From: Acrocarpospora pleiomorpha
GTDB taxonomy: Bacteria > Actinomycetota > Actinomycetes > Streptosporangiales > Streptosporangiaceae
DNA: 64,000 bases
Assembly (NCBI RefSeq): GCF_009687885.1
Contig: NZ_BLAF01000051.1
Location: 1-64,000, forward strand
Direction: 5' to 3'
In this document: positions 50,024-58,268 of the stretch, piece after piece
How positions within the stretch are numbered: the first letter of the stretch is position 1
How the letters are laid out: each line of letters opens with the position of its first letter
Translations under genes and position numbers: made by a program
Notes under the pieces: generated by a model
Told to the model about the DNA's origin: nothing
The model's input: only the letters and a program-made list of their open reading frames with translations
Database searches by the model: none

Positions 50024-51214
50024 TCAGCTCCGGATGTCCAGGAGGATCCGCTGCCCGCCGACCTCCTGGCCGGTGTAGAGCACCACGTTCCCCGGCCGGA
50101 GCCTGCCGAGCAGCGCGAGGGTCAGCGCGCGCTGCCCGCCGGTCGGGATGACGCCGCCCTCGGGCACCGCCACCTCCCCGTCCTGCCGCAGCACCGCGCA
50201 CCCCGACCAGGCGTCGATCATGGTGGCCGCGGCCGGCGAGTCTGCCGAGGCGGCCGGGCGGGTGGCGTAGCGGTGGCCGCGCAGCGCGCGCCCGAGGTCG
50301 GCCGTCCACTCGTGGCCGTCGAAGCCCACCACCAGGCTGAGCGTGCGGGTGGCGCCGGGCCCGGGCGGGCCGGGCACCAGCTGGTCGGTCAGGCTGACCA
50401 CCTCGACGTCGCCGACCGCCCGAGCCGGGGACGACAGCGTGCTCGCGGGCTCCCCGTCCTCCGGCCCTTGGACGAAGTAGGCGGTGTCCTCGGGGACCAG
50501 TGTTCCCTCGCGCCGGCTCAACAGGTACGCCGGGCCGAGCAGTTCGCCGTCGAAGGCGACCGGCGGCAGGACCACCGCGCCCCCGTGCTGGAACCCGTAG
50601 GCCCCTTCGGCGTGCCCGCCCGTCACGGCCTCGGCGGCGAATCGGACGATCGCCGCGTGGGCGATCCGCCGGGTCATCACCTGGACGGTGAACCAGTCGC
50701 GGGCGTCCTGGAGCCTGGTCAGACCGTCGGCATCGGCGAGCACCCGCACCCGCGACGGGTCGGTGAACGGGATGAGGGCGTCCCGCAGCAGCACGAGCTG
50801 CCACAGCCACTCGTTGTAGAGGTTGCGCGCGGCGTGCAGCCCGGGACCGCCGATGAGCCGTTCGACCACCGGGGGAATCCACGCGTAGCCCACGCAGCTG
50901 CTGTGGATGTCCCGCGGGCCGGGCGCGCCCGTGCCGGGCGTGCTTCGCACCAGGTCCAGGATCACCTCGGACACCGCGACGGCGTTCTCGCGCAGCTCGT
51001 TCCTGACGTCCTGGTCGGCGAGCCCGGCGTCCAGCCGCAGTGTCGCGTAGGGACCGGACACACTCAGGCTGGCCGTGAGCCCGGCGATGAAGTAGGCCCT
51101 GGTGGCCTCGCCGCCGCCCGCGGCGGCGACCGCGGATTCCAGCAGCGTGCCCGCGGCGGCGACGAAGGTCGCGGGGTCCACCGCACGGCCTCCGGCGAAG
51201 TCATTCCATGTCAT
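50024..51214 (-). CDS. Unknown protein inside the ABC importer operon (396 aa)
   Basis: 396 residues, ATG overlapping the binding-protein stop (ATGA). No signal peptide or membrane segment and no domain I recognise. Visible features: helical N-terminal half with a YNEWLWQLVLLRDAL segment, a middle with GAYGFQHGGAVVLPPVAFDGELLGPAYLLSRREG, and a beta-rich end (GNVVLYTGQEVGGQRILLDIRS). The gene sits exactly between binding protein and permeases, so it probably acts on the imported solute. It could be a new enzyme or a solute-binding or regulatory subunit. Confidence 0.75.
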   Translation of the reverse strand: MTWNDFAGGRAVDPATFVAAAGTLLESAVAAAGGGEATRAYFIAGLTASLSVSGPYATLRLDAGLADQDVRNELRENAVAVSEVILDLVRSTPGTGAPGPRDIHSSCVGYAWIPPVVERLIGGPGLHAARNLYNEWLWQLVLLRDALIPFTDPSRVRVLADADGLTRLQDARDWFTVQVMTRRIAHAAIVRFAAEAVTGGHAEGAYGFQHGGAVVLPPVAFDGELLGPAYLLSRREGTLVPEDTAYFVQGPEDGEPASTLSSPARAVGDVEVVSLTDQLVPGPPGPGATRTLSLVVGFDGHEWTADLGRALRGHRYATRPAASADSPAAATMIDAWSGCAVLRQDGEVAVPEGGVIPTGGQRALTLALLGRLRPGNVVLYTGQEVGGQRILLDIRS

Positions 51215-52830
51215 GCCTTTACCTCCGCATCCTGGAAGATCGGCCGCCCCGACGCGTCGAGGCGCACCCCTGTCACCCGCTCCGCGAGCCCGACCGACGA
51301 GGCCTGCTCGAAGAGCGGGATGCCGTGCCCGCGGGAAAGGATCGCCTCGGCCGCGGCCGCCACGGCGCGGGCGCGCTCGGCGGGATCGATCACCGTGGCG
51401 ATCCTGGCGATCGTGCTGTCCACCTCGTCCGGCTTGGCGCGCCGCAGCGGGTTCGCGCTCTCCACCGGATACACGCTGGCGAGGACCGTGGGATCGCCCC
51501 TGGTCACCGCCCAGGAGACGAAGTCGTAGTCGCCGGAACCCTGCCGCGCGCTGTTGGTGGCGTCGTCGAGCGGCGTCGGCCGCAGCTCGATCCCGACCTC
51601 GGCGAGCTGCTGCGCCATGAGCTGGTACACCGAGCCGTACGCTTCGTTGGCCGAGTAGACCAGGTCGAAGGACAGCCGCTCCGATCCCTTGGCGCGCACG
51701 CCGTCCGGGCCGCGCCGCCAGCCGGCCGCGTCGGCCAGCCGGGCCGCCTCGTCAGGGGCGTACGCCAGGTCGGCGGAGCGATCCGCGTAGCCGGGCGTGG
51801 TGCTGGCGAGCACGTCGGTCGCCGGCCGTTCGCCCGCCGCGAGCAGCGGCGCGAACCGCGACCGGTCGAGGGCGGCGCTGATCGCCAGCCGTACGGCGGG
51901 ATCGCGCAGCGCGGGCCGCGACTCGTTGGGCAGCAGCGTGAACACGATGCCGGGCCGGGTGGCGGACAGCAGCCGGGGACCCCGCTCGCCGAAGGACCGC
52001 TGGTCCTGCTGGAGCACCTGCAGGTCGGCGTCGAGCTGCCCGGACCGGAGGCTGCCGTGTCTGGCGCTCGGGTCGGTGACGATGGCGAAGGTCAGCGCGC
52101 GCACGCGCGGGACCCCCTGGTGGGCGGCCAGCTTGCTCGCCCAGGCGTATCCGGTGCGCGCGGAGAGCCGTACCTCCTCGTTGAGCGCGACCCGGCCGAG
52201 CACGTACGGGCCGGAGCCGGCGAGCCCGCCCGCGCAGCGCTGTTCAGGGGTCTTGCCGAGCGTGCCGGGGGAGAGCATGCCGAGCGTCACCATCGAGGTG
52301 GCCTGGAGGAACTGCGCGCTCGGGGCACCGAACCGCACCTCGACGGTCTTCGCGTCGAGCGCGGTGGCCCCCTCGTACCCGGCGAGGTAGCCCGAGCCGA
52401 GCGGGGACCGCGCGCCGAGCTTGGCGATGTCGTCGAGGTTGGCGACGACTGCGGCGGCGTCCAGCGGCGCGCCGTCGCTGAAGGTCACGCCGTCGCGCAG
52501 GGTGAAGGTGAACCGCTCGGCGTTCTCGTCGACCTGCCACGATGTCGCGAGCCACGGCACGATCTCCCCGGTTCGCGGGTCCTGGTCGGTGAGCGAGTCC
52601 ACGAGCTGGCGCGACACATGGAGGTTCGAGGTCTGCGGGGTCTGGTGCGGGTCGAGGCAGCTCACCGGCGCGGCCAGCCCCACGGTGAGGGCGTCCCCGG
52701 CGGGCCGCTCGGTATCCGCGGTCGCGCAGCCCACGACCAGTACGGCGCAGCACGTGAGTACAGAGGTCAGTCGAAGCACGGGCACCAGTCTGCGAGCCCG
52801 CCGCTTAAAGCCTATAATCCCGATTCTCAT
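51211..52830 (-). CDS. Family 5 ABC substrate-binding lipoprotein
   Basis: Up to 539 residues. The lipobox LVVGC lies at residue 35 of the longest frame. SBP_bac_5 signatures: DPRTGEIVPWLATSWQVDENA, TFTLRDGVTFSDGAPLDAAAVVANL, and ISAALDRSRFAPLL. The ATG at 52830 lies inside island operator copy 5 and has no ribosome site; a GTG at 52785 or 52779 (leaderless, 53 bases from the operator centre) is the more likely start and still leaves a lipoprotein signal. First gene of the importer operon; the solute is unknown but regulation points to the 3-hydroxyanthranilate island. Confidence 0.88.
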   Translation of the reverse strand: MRIGIIGFKRRARRLVPVLRLTSVLTCCAVLVVGCATADTERPAGDALTVGLAAPVSCLDPHQTPQTSNLHVSRQLVDSLTDQDPRTGEIVPWLATSWQVDENAERFTFTLRDGVTFSDGAPLDAAAVVANLDDIAKLGARSPLGSGYLAGYEGATALDAKTVEVRFGAPSAQFLQATSMVTLGMLSPGTLGKTPEQRCAGGLAGSGPYVLGRVALNEEVRLSARTGYAWASKLAAHQGVPRVRALTFAIVTDPSARHGSLRSGQLDADLQVLQQDQRSFGERGPRLLSATRPGIVFTLLPNESRPALRDPAVRLAISAALDRSRFAPLLAAGERPATDVLASTTPGYADRSADLAYAPDEAARLADAAGWRRGPDGVRAKGSERLSFDLVYSANEAYGSVYQLMAQQLAEVGIELRPTPLDDATNSARQGSGDYDFVSWAVTRGDPTVLASVYPVESANPLRRAKPDEVDSTIARIATVIDPAERARAVAAAAEAILSRGHGIPLFEQASSVGLAERVTGVRLDASGRPIFQDAEVKA

Positions 52831-52841
52831 TGTGTGGAAAG
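52823..52841 (-). promoter_or_regulatory. Island operator copy 5 (ABC importer)
   Basis: On the minus strand CTTTCC-N7(ACACAAT)-GAGAAT followed by CGGGAT. It overlaps the first ATG of the binding-protein frame. TATAGG six bases downstream and CAGACT 18 bases further stand at the -35 and -10 positions seen in the other copies, though the -35 is poor. Centre is 53 bases from a GTG at 52779. Confidence 0.6.
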
Positions 52842-52850
52842 CGCCCGGGG

Positions 52851-52905
52851 GTTTCTACTCAATGGAAGCCGGGCGTTGAGCCCTCCGCTTCCAGGGCGGG
52901 ACCGT
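52851..52905 (+). promoter_or_regulatory. Island operator copy 6 and leaderless promoter of a hydratase remnant
   Basis: GTTTCT-N7(ACTCAAT)-GGAAGC (52851-52869), then after six bases TTGAGC (52876-52881) and after 18 bases GACCGT (52900-52905). The ATG of the hydratase remnant is at 52912, seven bases after the -10, so the gene would be leaderless. Copies 5 and 6 are back to back, 28 bases centre to centre. Confidence 0.72.
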
Positions 52906-52911
52906 GGATGC

Positions 52912-53240
52912 ATGGACACACTGGAGCGTGACTCGCTCGTCGGCGAGTTGCTGGACCCGCAGGCCGGTCGATCCGCCGACCGACCGGTTCACCGGGCTCA
53001 CGATCGACGACGCGTACGCGATCCAACTCGGCCGGATCGACCGCCCGCCCGGCTGTCCGACCTGGACCTGCGGCTGGCCGGCTGCGTGCTGCGGCGCAAC
53101 GGCGAGATCGTCGGCACCGGGACGGGGGCGGCGGTGCTCGGCTCGCCGCTGAACGCGCTCGTGTGGCTGGCCAACACGCTCGGCGCGCACGGCGTGACGC
53201 TGGAGGCGGGGCACACTCCGCCTGTCATCGGGCGCCGCGA
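52912..53240 (+). pseudogene. 2-oxopent-4-enoate hydratase remnant
   Basis: Two plus-strand frames carry pieces of the meta-pathway hydratase family. One reads RFTGLTIDDAYAIQLGRID, the conserved segment that precedes the substrate loop. The other reads LDLRLAGCVLRRNGEIVGTG and NALVWLANTLGAHGVTLEAG, the conserved C-terminal part. About 100 codons between them and the end of the gene are missing, and the frame changes at least once. The intact start, promoter and operator show that it once belonged to the island, probably as the hydratase step after 4-oxalocrotonate decarboxylation. Confidence 0.78.
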
Positions 53241-53708
53241 TCATCGCCCCAGGCGCGCGTCGCGCACCGCGCGTACGGCCTTGAGGATGTTCACGTAGCC
53301 GGTGCAGCGGCAGAGATTGCCGGCGAGGCCACGCCGGATCTCGTCGTCCGACGGGTCCGGGTTCTGTGCCAACAGGTGGCGGACGGACATCACCATGCCG
53401 GGTGTGCAGTATCCGCACTGCATGCCCTGGGCAGCGATGAAGGCTTCCTGAATGTCATCGACTTCGGGGGGTGTCCGGCCGTCCTCGACGGTACGGACCG
53501 TCCGGCCGTCTGCTTCCGCGGCGAGCAAGCAGCATGATTTGACCGTGAGCCCGTCGAGGCTGAGCGTGCATGCTCCGCAGCTTGCGGATCGGCACCCCAC
53601 GTGGGTGCCGGTCAACCGGGCCCGCTCGCGGATTGCGTCAACCAGGGTTTCTCGAGGGTCGACATCCCAGGTGACGACTTCGCCGTTCACCTCGACTGAG
53701 ATCAGCAT
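53241..53708 (-). CDS. Molybdenum hydroxylase, 2Fe-2S subunit
   Basis: 155 residues. N-terminal plant-type [2Fe-2S] site Cys39, Cys44, Cys47 and Cys59 or 60 (GCRSASCGACTLSLDG), and the second cluster Cys98, Cys101, Cys133, Cys135 (QCGYCTPGM, NLCRCTGY). This is the small subunit of xanthine dehydrogenase / CO dehydrogenase-type enzymes. It passes electrons from the Mo site to FAD. Last gene of the TetR, large, medium, small subunit operon; overlaps the medium subunit by seven bases. Confidence 0.93.
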   Translation of the reverse strand: MLISVEVNGEVVTWDVDPRETLVDAIRERARLTGTHVGCRSASCGACTLSLDGLTVKSCCLLAAEADGRTVRTVEDGRTPPEVDDIQEAFIAAQGMQCGYCTPGMVMSVRHLLAQNPDPSDDEIRRGLAGNLCRCTGYVNILKAVRAVRDARLGR

Positions 53709-54514
53709 GACTGTTCCTCCTGCGCACGTTGAAGCACGCGCGTCGCAAAGTGCCGGGCCATGGCTCGTCGGTAGGGTGCCGGGTTGTGCGCATCGCCGAA
53801 AGGTCGGTCGGCGCAGGCCTCATCGACTGCGTCGAGCGTCGCGGCCAAGTCGAATTCGCGACCCAGTTCCACGATCACCGGTGTGGGTGTCGCGCCGCCG
53901 ACGGCGAGCCGACCGTGATCCGGCTTGAGAACAGCCGCGGCGGTGATAGTCGGCGCGGCGCCCTGAACCCGGAAGTACCTCTCGAACGCAGTTCGCCCGC
54001 CACTGGTGGACGGCACTACAACGGCGACGATCACCTCGTCGCGCGCCAGATCCGTACGCCGGAGCCCGAGCACGAAACGATCGAAGGCCACTTCTCGCGA
54101 GCCCCGTCGACTGACGACGACCACCCTCGCGCCAAGTGCCGTCAACGCGGTGACGTAATCGGCGCCGGCGTTGCCGTATGCCGCAACGCCACCGATGGTG
54201 CCGCGATTGCGTACTTGAACGTCTCCGATGCCTGCGGCGGCCGTGGCGAGGATGGGCACGTGCTCGGCCACAATAGGGTCGGAGGCTATCTCGGAGTGGG
54301 TGGCCATCGCACCGAACCGAACGGAGTTTCCCGAGCATGCGATACCCCGCAGTGCCGGGATACCGCTGAGCGAGACGATTTTGTCGGCGCGTCCGATGCC
54401 CCGGTTGAGTAGCGGCATGATTGTCATCCCGCCGGCCAGGATCGTCGCCTCGCCATCGAGTTCGGTGAGGAGATCTGGAAGAGTCCGCGGAGCGGCGAAG
54501 GATGCCGGCATCAT
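53702..54514 (-). CDS. Molybdenum hydroxylase, FAD subunit
   Basis: 270 residues from the ATG at 54514 (overlapping the large-subunit stop). FAD_binding_5 domain with ATILAGGMTIMPLLNRG and VRNRGTIGGVAAYGNAGAD, and the C-terminal CO_deh_flav_C domain. Normal length for the medium subunit. The longer in-frame extension upstream is antisense-like noise through the large-subunit gene and was not used. Confidence 0.92.
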   Translation of the reverse strand: MMPASFAAPRTLPDLLTELDGEATILAGGMTIMPLLNRGIGRADKIVSLSGIPALRGIACSGNSVRFGAMATHSEIASDPIVAEHVPILATAAAGIGDVQVRNRGTIGGVAAYGNAGADYVTALTALGARVVVVSRRGSREVAFDRFVLGLRRTDLARDEVIVAVVVPSTSGGRTAFERYFRVQGAAPTITAAAVLKPDHGRLAVGGATPTPVIVELGREFDLAATLDAVDEACADRPFGDAHNPAPYRRAMARHFATRVLQRAQEEQSC

Positions 54515-56886
54515 TCGCCTCGCGCGATCTGAATGGCTTCCCACACCCGCACGGGTGTGAATGGCATCGTCGTCATTCGTACCCCGAACTCGGCGAGTGC
54601 GTCGTCGATCGCCGAGGCGATCGCCGGTCCGGGCGCGGAGATACCCGATTCTCCGACGCCCTTCATGCCCATGAAGGTGAAAGGTGACGGCGTTGACCGG
54701 TGACCGAGCGAGATGTCGACGCTTTCCCGGATGCCGGGCAGTGTGTACTCCCGTAGGGTCGGAGTCTGAGGGTTGGCATCGTCGTCGTAGACGATCTCCT
54801 CGTACAGACTTGCCCCGATGCCTTGCATGATGGCGCCGTGCAGCTGTGCCTCGGCGAGCAGCGGATTGACCACGACGCCGCAGTCGTGCACGAGAGCGAA
54901 CTTCTCTATTCGCACCTCTCCGGTCTCGGGGATCACCTCCACGATGCACGCGCCGGTGGAGAAGGACCAGGTCGGATACTGGTTGTAGCGCCCGTCCTCG
55001 TCCTTTCTGTGGTAGACGTTGTCGATCTTGAAGGCGCGGGTCGCTTCGAGAGCGGGGTCGATGCCGGCCATGTGACGGCCGTGCGGTTTGCGATAGATCT
55101 CTGCCGCGACCTCGTCGAACGTCACCGACTGGCCGCTCGCCCGGGAGCGTATGCGGTGTCGCGTCACCTCCAGGTCCGCCCGGTCCGCGTTGAGCATCCG
55201 CTCTGCCACGATCTCGAGTTTCTCGCGAATCACCAGGGCGGCGAGTCGCGCGGACGATCCACCGAAGGTCAGGCTTCGCGAGCTGTAGTTGCCGTTGCCG
55301 TGCGGCGCCGACTGGGTGTCCCCTTGCAGCACCCGTACCCGATCGAGGTCGGCACCGAGACATTCGGCGACGATCTGCGCGATGCCGGTCTCGTTTCCGC
55401 TGCCGGGGGAGGTGACTCCCGTCAGCACCGTGACGTCGCCGCGAGGGGTCATCTTCACGGTCGCCGAATCGGTGCCGTTGAGCAGGGCGTCAGGTCGTGA
55501 ACTGCCTTCCGGGGTGAGCTCGTGGCCGATACCGATGCCGAGATAGCGGCCATCCGTGCGTGCCGCCGTTTGGCGCGCCGGGAAGTCGTCCCAGCCGATC
55601 AGCTCCTTCACCGCCTCCAGCGTGCCCTGGTAGTCGCCGGAGTCGGTCACCCAGCCTGAGGGCTGGATGTACGGGAAGTGACTGGGGGAGATGAAGTTGC
55701 GGGTGCGTACGGCATCACGACCGAGTCCACATGCCCGGGCCACATCATCGAGAATGCGCTCCATGAAGAACGCGGCGACTTCCTTGCCGTAGCCCCGATA
55801 GGCCTGCCATGGACCCCGATTGCTGACCACGGCGCGCAGCCGGATCGAGACGTGGTCCACGACGTAGGAGCCCGGCATGCACGCCGCGCTCACGATCGCC
55901 ATCAACCACCCCAGAAACGTGGACTGGGCGCCGATGTCGGCGAGGAGGTCGGCTTTGAGCGCCGTGATCCTGCCGTCGGGCTCGAATCCCACCTCGTAGT
56001 CGCAGCGCATGTCACGGGAATGGCCGCCCGCCGAGAGGTACTCGTGGCGTTGTTCGATCCATTTCACCGGCCGGCCGAGCCGCCTCGACGCGTACGCCGT
56101 GATCACATCCTCGGGGAACATCGGGATCTTGCCCCCGAAAGCGCCGCCCACCTGAGGCTGAATGACGCGAAGATTCCCCTCCGGAAATGACAGGGCCGCT
56201 GACAGGAGCGCGCGCAGCACGTGGGGCGCCTGGGTCGATGCCCAGCAGGTCATGGTCTCGTCGTAGGGGTTGTAGTCGGCGATGATGCCGCGACCCTCCA
56301 GCGGAGTCGCGGCGACACGGTTGCATACCAGAGTGCCCGAGGTCCGGCCGCTCGGCGGGGTGGCCGCGAGCACCGCGTCGGCGTCTCCTCGCGCGATCGG
56401 GTAGTCGACCATGACATTGTCCGGCCAGCTCTCCTCGACGAGCACCGCGTCGGGTTTCAGCGCCGCGCGGGCGTCGCCCAGGGCCGGGAGTGTCTCGTAC
56501 GCGACGAGCACGGCCTGGACGGCGGCGTGAGCAGTCACGTAGTCGCGTGCCACGACTGCCACGACGGGCTCGCCGACATAGCGAACCTTGTCCACGGCCA
56601 GGACGTAGCGTACGGCGGTCCGAGGCGTGAAGTTGACGTTTGTGCCGCTCGGCTGGATCGCGACGCCGGCGTCCCGGAGTTCGTCGCCGGTGAGGACGAG
56701 TGCGACGCCGTCGAGACCATGAACGGCGCTCGTGTCCACCGACCGGATACGGGCGTGGGCGTGCGGGCTTCGCACGACGGCCATGGCCAGGCAGCCCTCG
56801 GGTCGGATGTCGTCGATGTAGGTGGCCGCGCCCGCGGCTGAACGACGGTTGTTGCGCCCGGGGATCGACGCGCCGACGTAGGTCAT
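54511..56886 (-). CDS. Molybdenum hydroxylase, molybdopterin-binding large subunit
   Basis: 791 residues. Xanthine dehydrogenase / CoxL type: N-terminal GAATYIDDIRPEGCLAMAVVRSPHAHARI, then QPQVGGAFGGKIPMFPED at the cofactor, and the catalytic Glu in MKGVGESGISAPG near residue 730. The CoxL-specific AYRCSFR loop of true CO dehydrogenases is absent; here it reads PWQAYRGYGKEVA, so an organic substrate such as an N-heterocycle, aromatic acid or aldehyde is more likely. Starts by ATGA overlap with the TetR gene. Confidence 0.92.
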   Translation of the reverse strand: MTYVGASIPGRNNRRSAAGAATYIDDIRPEGCLAMAVVRSPHAHARIRSVDTSAVHGLDGVALVLTGDELRDAGVAIQPSGTNVNFTPRTAVRYVLAVDKVRYVGEPVVAVVARDYVTAHAAVQAVLVAYETLPALGDARAALKPDAVLVEESWPDNVMVDYPIARGDADAVLAATPPSGRTSGTLVCNRVAATPLEGRGIIADYNPYDETMTCWASTQAPHVLRALLSAALSFPEGNLRVIQPQVGGAFGGKIPMFPEDVITAYASRRLGRPVKWIEQRHEYLSAGGHSRDMRCDYEVGFEPDGRITALKADLLADIGAQSTFLGWLMAIVSAACMPGSYVVDHVSIRLRAVVSNRGPWQAYRGYGKEVAAFFMERILDDVARACGLGRDAVRTRNFISPSHFPYIQPSGWVTDSGDYQGTLEAVKELIGWDDFPARQTAARTDGRYLGIGIGHELTPEGSSRPDALLNGTDSATVKMTPRGDVTVLTGVTSPGSGNETGIAQIVAECLGADLDRVRVLQGDTQSAPHGNGNYSSRSLTFGGSSARLAALVIREKLEIVAERMLNADRADLEVTRHRIRSRASGQSVTFDEVAAEIYRKPHGRHMAGIDPALEATRAFKIDNVYHRKDEDGRYNQYPTWSFSTGACIVEVIPETGEVRIEKFALVHDCGVVVNPLLAEAQLHGAIMQGIGASLYEEIVYDDDANPQTPTLREYTLPGIRESVDISLGHRSTPSPFTFMGMKGVGESGISAPGPAIASAIDDALAEFGVRMTTMPFTPVRVWEAIQIARGE

Positions 56887-57503
56887 CGCGCTTCCGTCGC
56901 CCTGCGGACGAGATCAACGCACCGATCCGGCCAGTCGGCGGGCTGGGGCTCGCCGCCGATGTAGCTTGCGTAGTAGTAGCCGAACATCATGTTCAGCACG
57001 AGGTTGACGTCGATGTCCTCGGGGAACTGACCCTCCCTGATACCCCGATCGAGCACGGCTCGCACGCGATTGCGGCGCGCTCGGACGACCTGTTCCCGGT
57101 AGAGGGCGATCATCCCAGGCTGCTGTTCCTCGTGCGCGAGCAGCGTGCCGATGATGCTCATGCCGTGGTCCCGGCTGACCGCGCGTTCGAACAGCCGCAG
57201 CTCCGTGAGGAGTGCCTTCCACGCATCCGCCTCGGTGGTGGGTGGATCATCGTTCGACATCGTGGCGATCGCTGCGGTCGCCAGTTCGATCTTGGTGGAC
57301 CACCGACGGTAGATGCTCGGCTTGCTCACCCCAGATCGTTCGGCGACGGCGTCCATGCTCATCGAGGCGAACCCCTCGCGCGAGAGCACGTGCAGGGCCG
57401 CTCGCAGGATACGGGCATCGGCGTCGATATCTCGTGGCCGGCCGCGGCCTCGAGGTGCGCTCTCTCGAGGCTCCAATGTCGGCCTTGACCCAGGGATCGT
57501 CAT
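56883..57503 (-). CDS. TetR-family regulator of the molybdenum hydroxylase module
   Basis: 206 residues. The N-terminal helix-turn-helix is ILRAALHVLSREGFASMSMD followed by AERSGVSKPSIYRRWSTK; the C-terminal ligand domain is of the TetR_C_16-like type. First gene of the operon with the hydroxylase subunits (ATGA overlap) and divergent from the ABC importer. A 21-bp quasi-palindrome between the two units is its likely operator, so it should control both halves of the module. Confidence 0.9.
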   Translation of the reverse strand: MTIPGSRPTLEPRESAPRGRGRPRDIDADARILRAALHVLSREGFASMSMDAVAERSGVSKPSIYRRWSTKIELATAAIATMSNDDPPTTEADAWKALLTELRLFERAVSRDHGMSIIGTLLAHEEQQPGMIALYREQVVRARRNRVRAVLDRGIREGQFPEDIDVNLVLNMMFGYYYASYIGGEPQPADWPDRCVDLVRRATEAR

Positions 57504-57523
57504 GTCCCTACTCTAAGACATCA

Positions 57524-57544
57524 TTTACGATACCGTAACGTAAA
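57524..57544. promoter_or_regulatory. TetR-type operator between divergent catabolic operons
   Basis: TTTACGATAC-C-GTAACGTAAA is a 21-bp quasi-palindrome with two mismatched base pairs around a central C, in the 59-base gap between the TetR gene and the ABC ATPase gene. It is much more AT-rich than its surroundings and must overlap both promoters. The size and position fit a TetR dimer pair or single dimer. A ribosome site (TAGGAG) for the plus-strand gene lies just downstream. Confidence 0.72.
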
Positions 57545-57562
57545 GATAATAGGAGCCTCCAA

Positions 57563-58267
57563 ATGCTCAGGGTCGAGCACCTGTCACTCGCTTTCCGAGG
57601 CGTGCAGGCCTTACGCGACGTCACGTTCGAAGTCGCCGCCGGAGGCGTCACTGCCCTGATCGGACCCAACGGGGCGGGCAAGACGACGATGTTCAACTGC
57701 ATCAGCCGCATCCTCACCCCCGACAGCGGAACGCTCAGCCTCGACGGAATCGATCTGATCGGAGTCCGAGCGTCCCGCCTCCCAGAACTGGGAGTCGCCC
57801 GTACCTTCCAGCACGCCGCCCTGTTCCCGTCCCTCGACGTGCGCGGCAACGTCCGGATCGGGGCTGATGTCGCACGCCACGCGTCGCGCCCGGCGCTGTC
57901 GGTCGACGAGACCTTGGACCTGCTGCAGCTTTCCGCCGACGCCTCTCGAAACACCGAAGGACTCCCGCTCGGCACCAAGAAGCGCGTCGAGTTGGCCCGC
58001 GCGCTGGCAAGCGGTCCGCACCTCCTGCTGCTCGACGAGCCCGCGGGGGGCCTGACCCACGAGGAGGTCGGCGAGATGCGCGACACCCTTCTCTCCGTGA
58101 AGGAGCGACTCGGCCTCACCATCCTGCTCGTCGAACACCACGTCCAGATGGTCATGAGCATGAGCAGCCACGTGGTCGTGATGTCGTCAGGCGAGGTCAT
58201 CGCCGACGGAGCACCGTCCGACGTGCAATCCGACCCGCGCGTCATCAGCGCCTACCTGGGGAGCTGA
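57563..58267 (+). CDS. Branched-chain amino-acid-type ABC ATPase (LivG-like)
   Basis: 234 residues. P-loop GPNGAGKTT near residue 34, a degenerate signature region (LPLGTKKRVELARALA), Walker B LLLLDEPAGGL and switch His in LVEHHVQMV. LivG type by length and the FNCISRILTPDSGTL segment. One of two ATPases of the importer encoded by the next four genes. Starts 19 bases after the TetR operator. Confidence 0.9.
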   Translation: MLRVEHLSLAFRGVQALRDVTFEVAAGGVTALIGPNGAGKTTMFNCISRILTPDSGTLSLDGIDLIGVRASRLPELGVARTFQHAALFPSLDVRGNVRIGADVARHASRPALSVDETLDLLQLSADASRNTEGLPLGTKKRVELARALASGPHLLLLDEPAGGLTHEEVGEMRDTLLSVKERLGLTILLVEHHVQMVMSMSSHVVVMSSGEVIADGAPSDVQSDPRVISAYLGS

Positions 58268-58268
58268 G

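Noticed and set aside
51208..53298. 696-codon plus-strand frame opposite the binding-protein gene
   Set aside because: Only its last part overlaps real coding traces (the hydratase remnant); the rest is antisense to the ABC binding protein.
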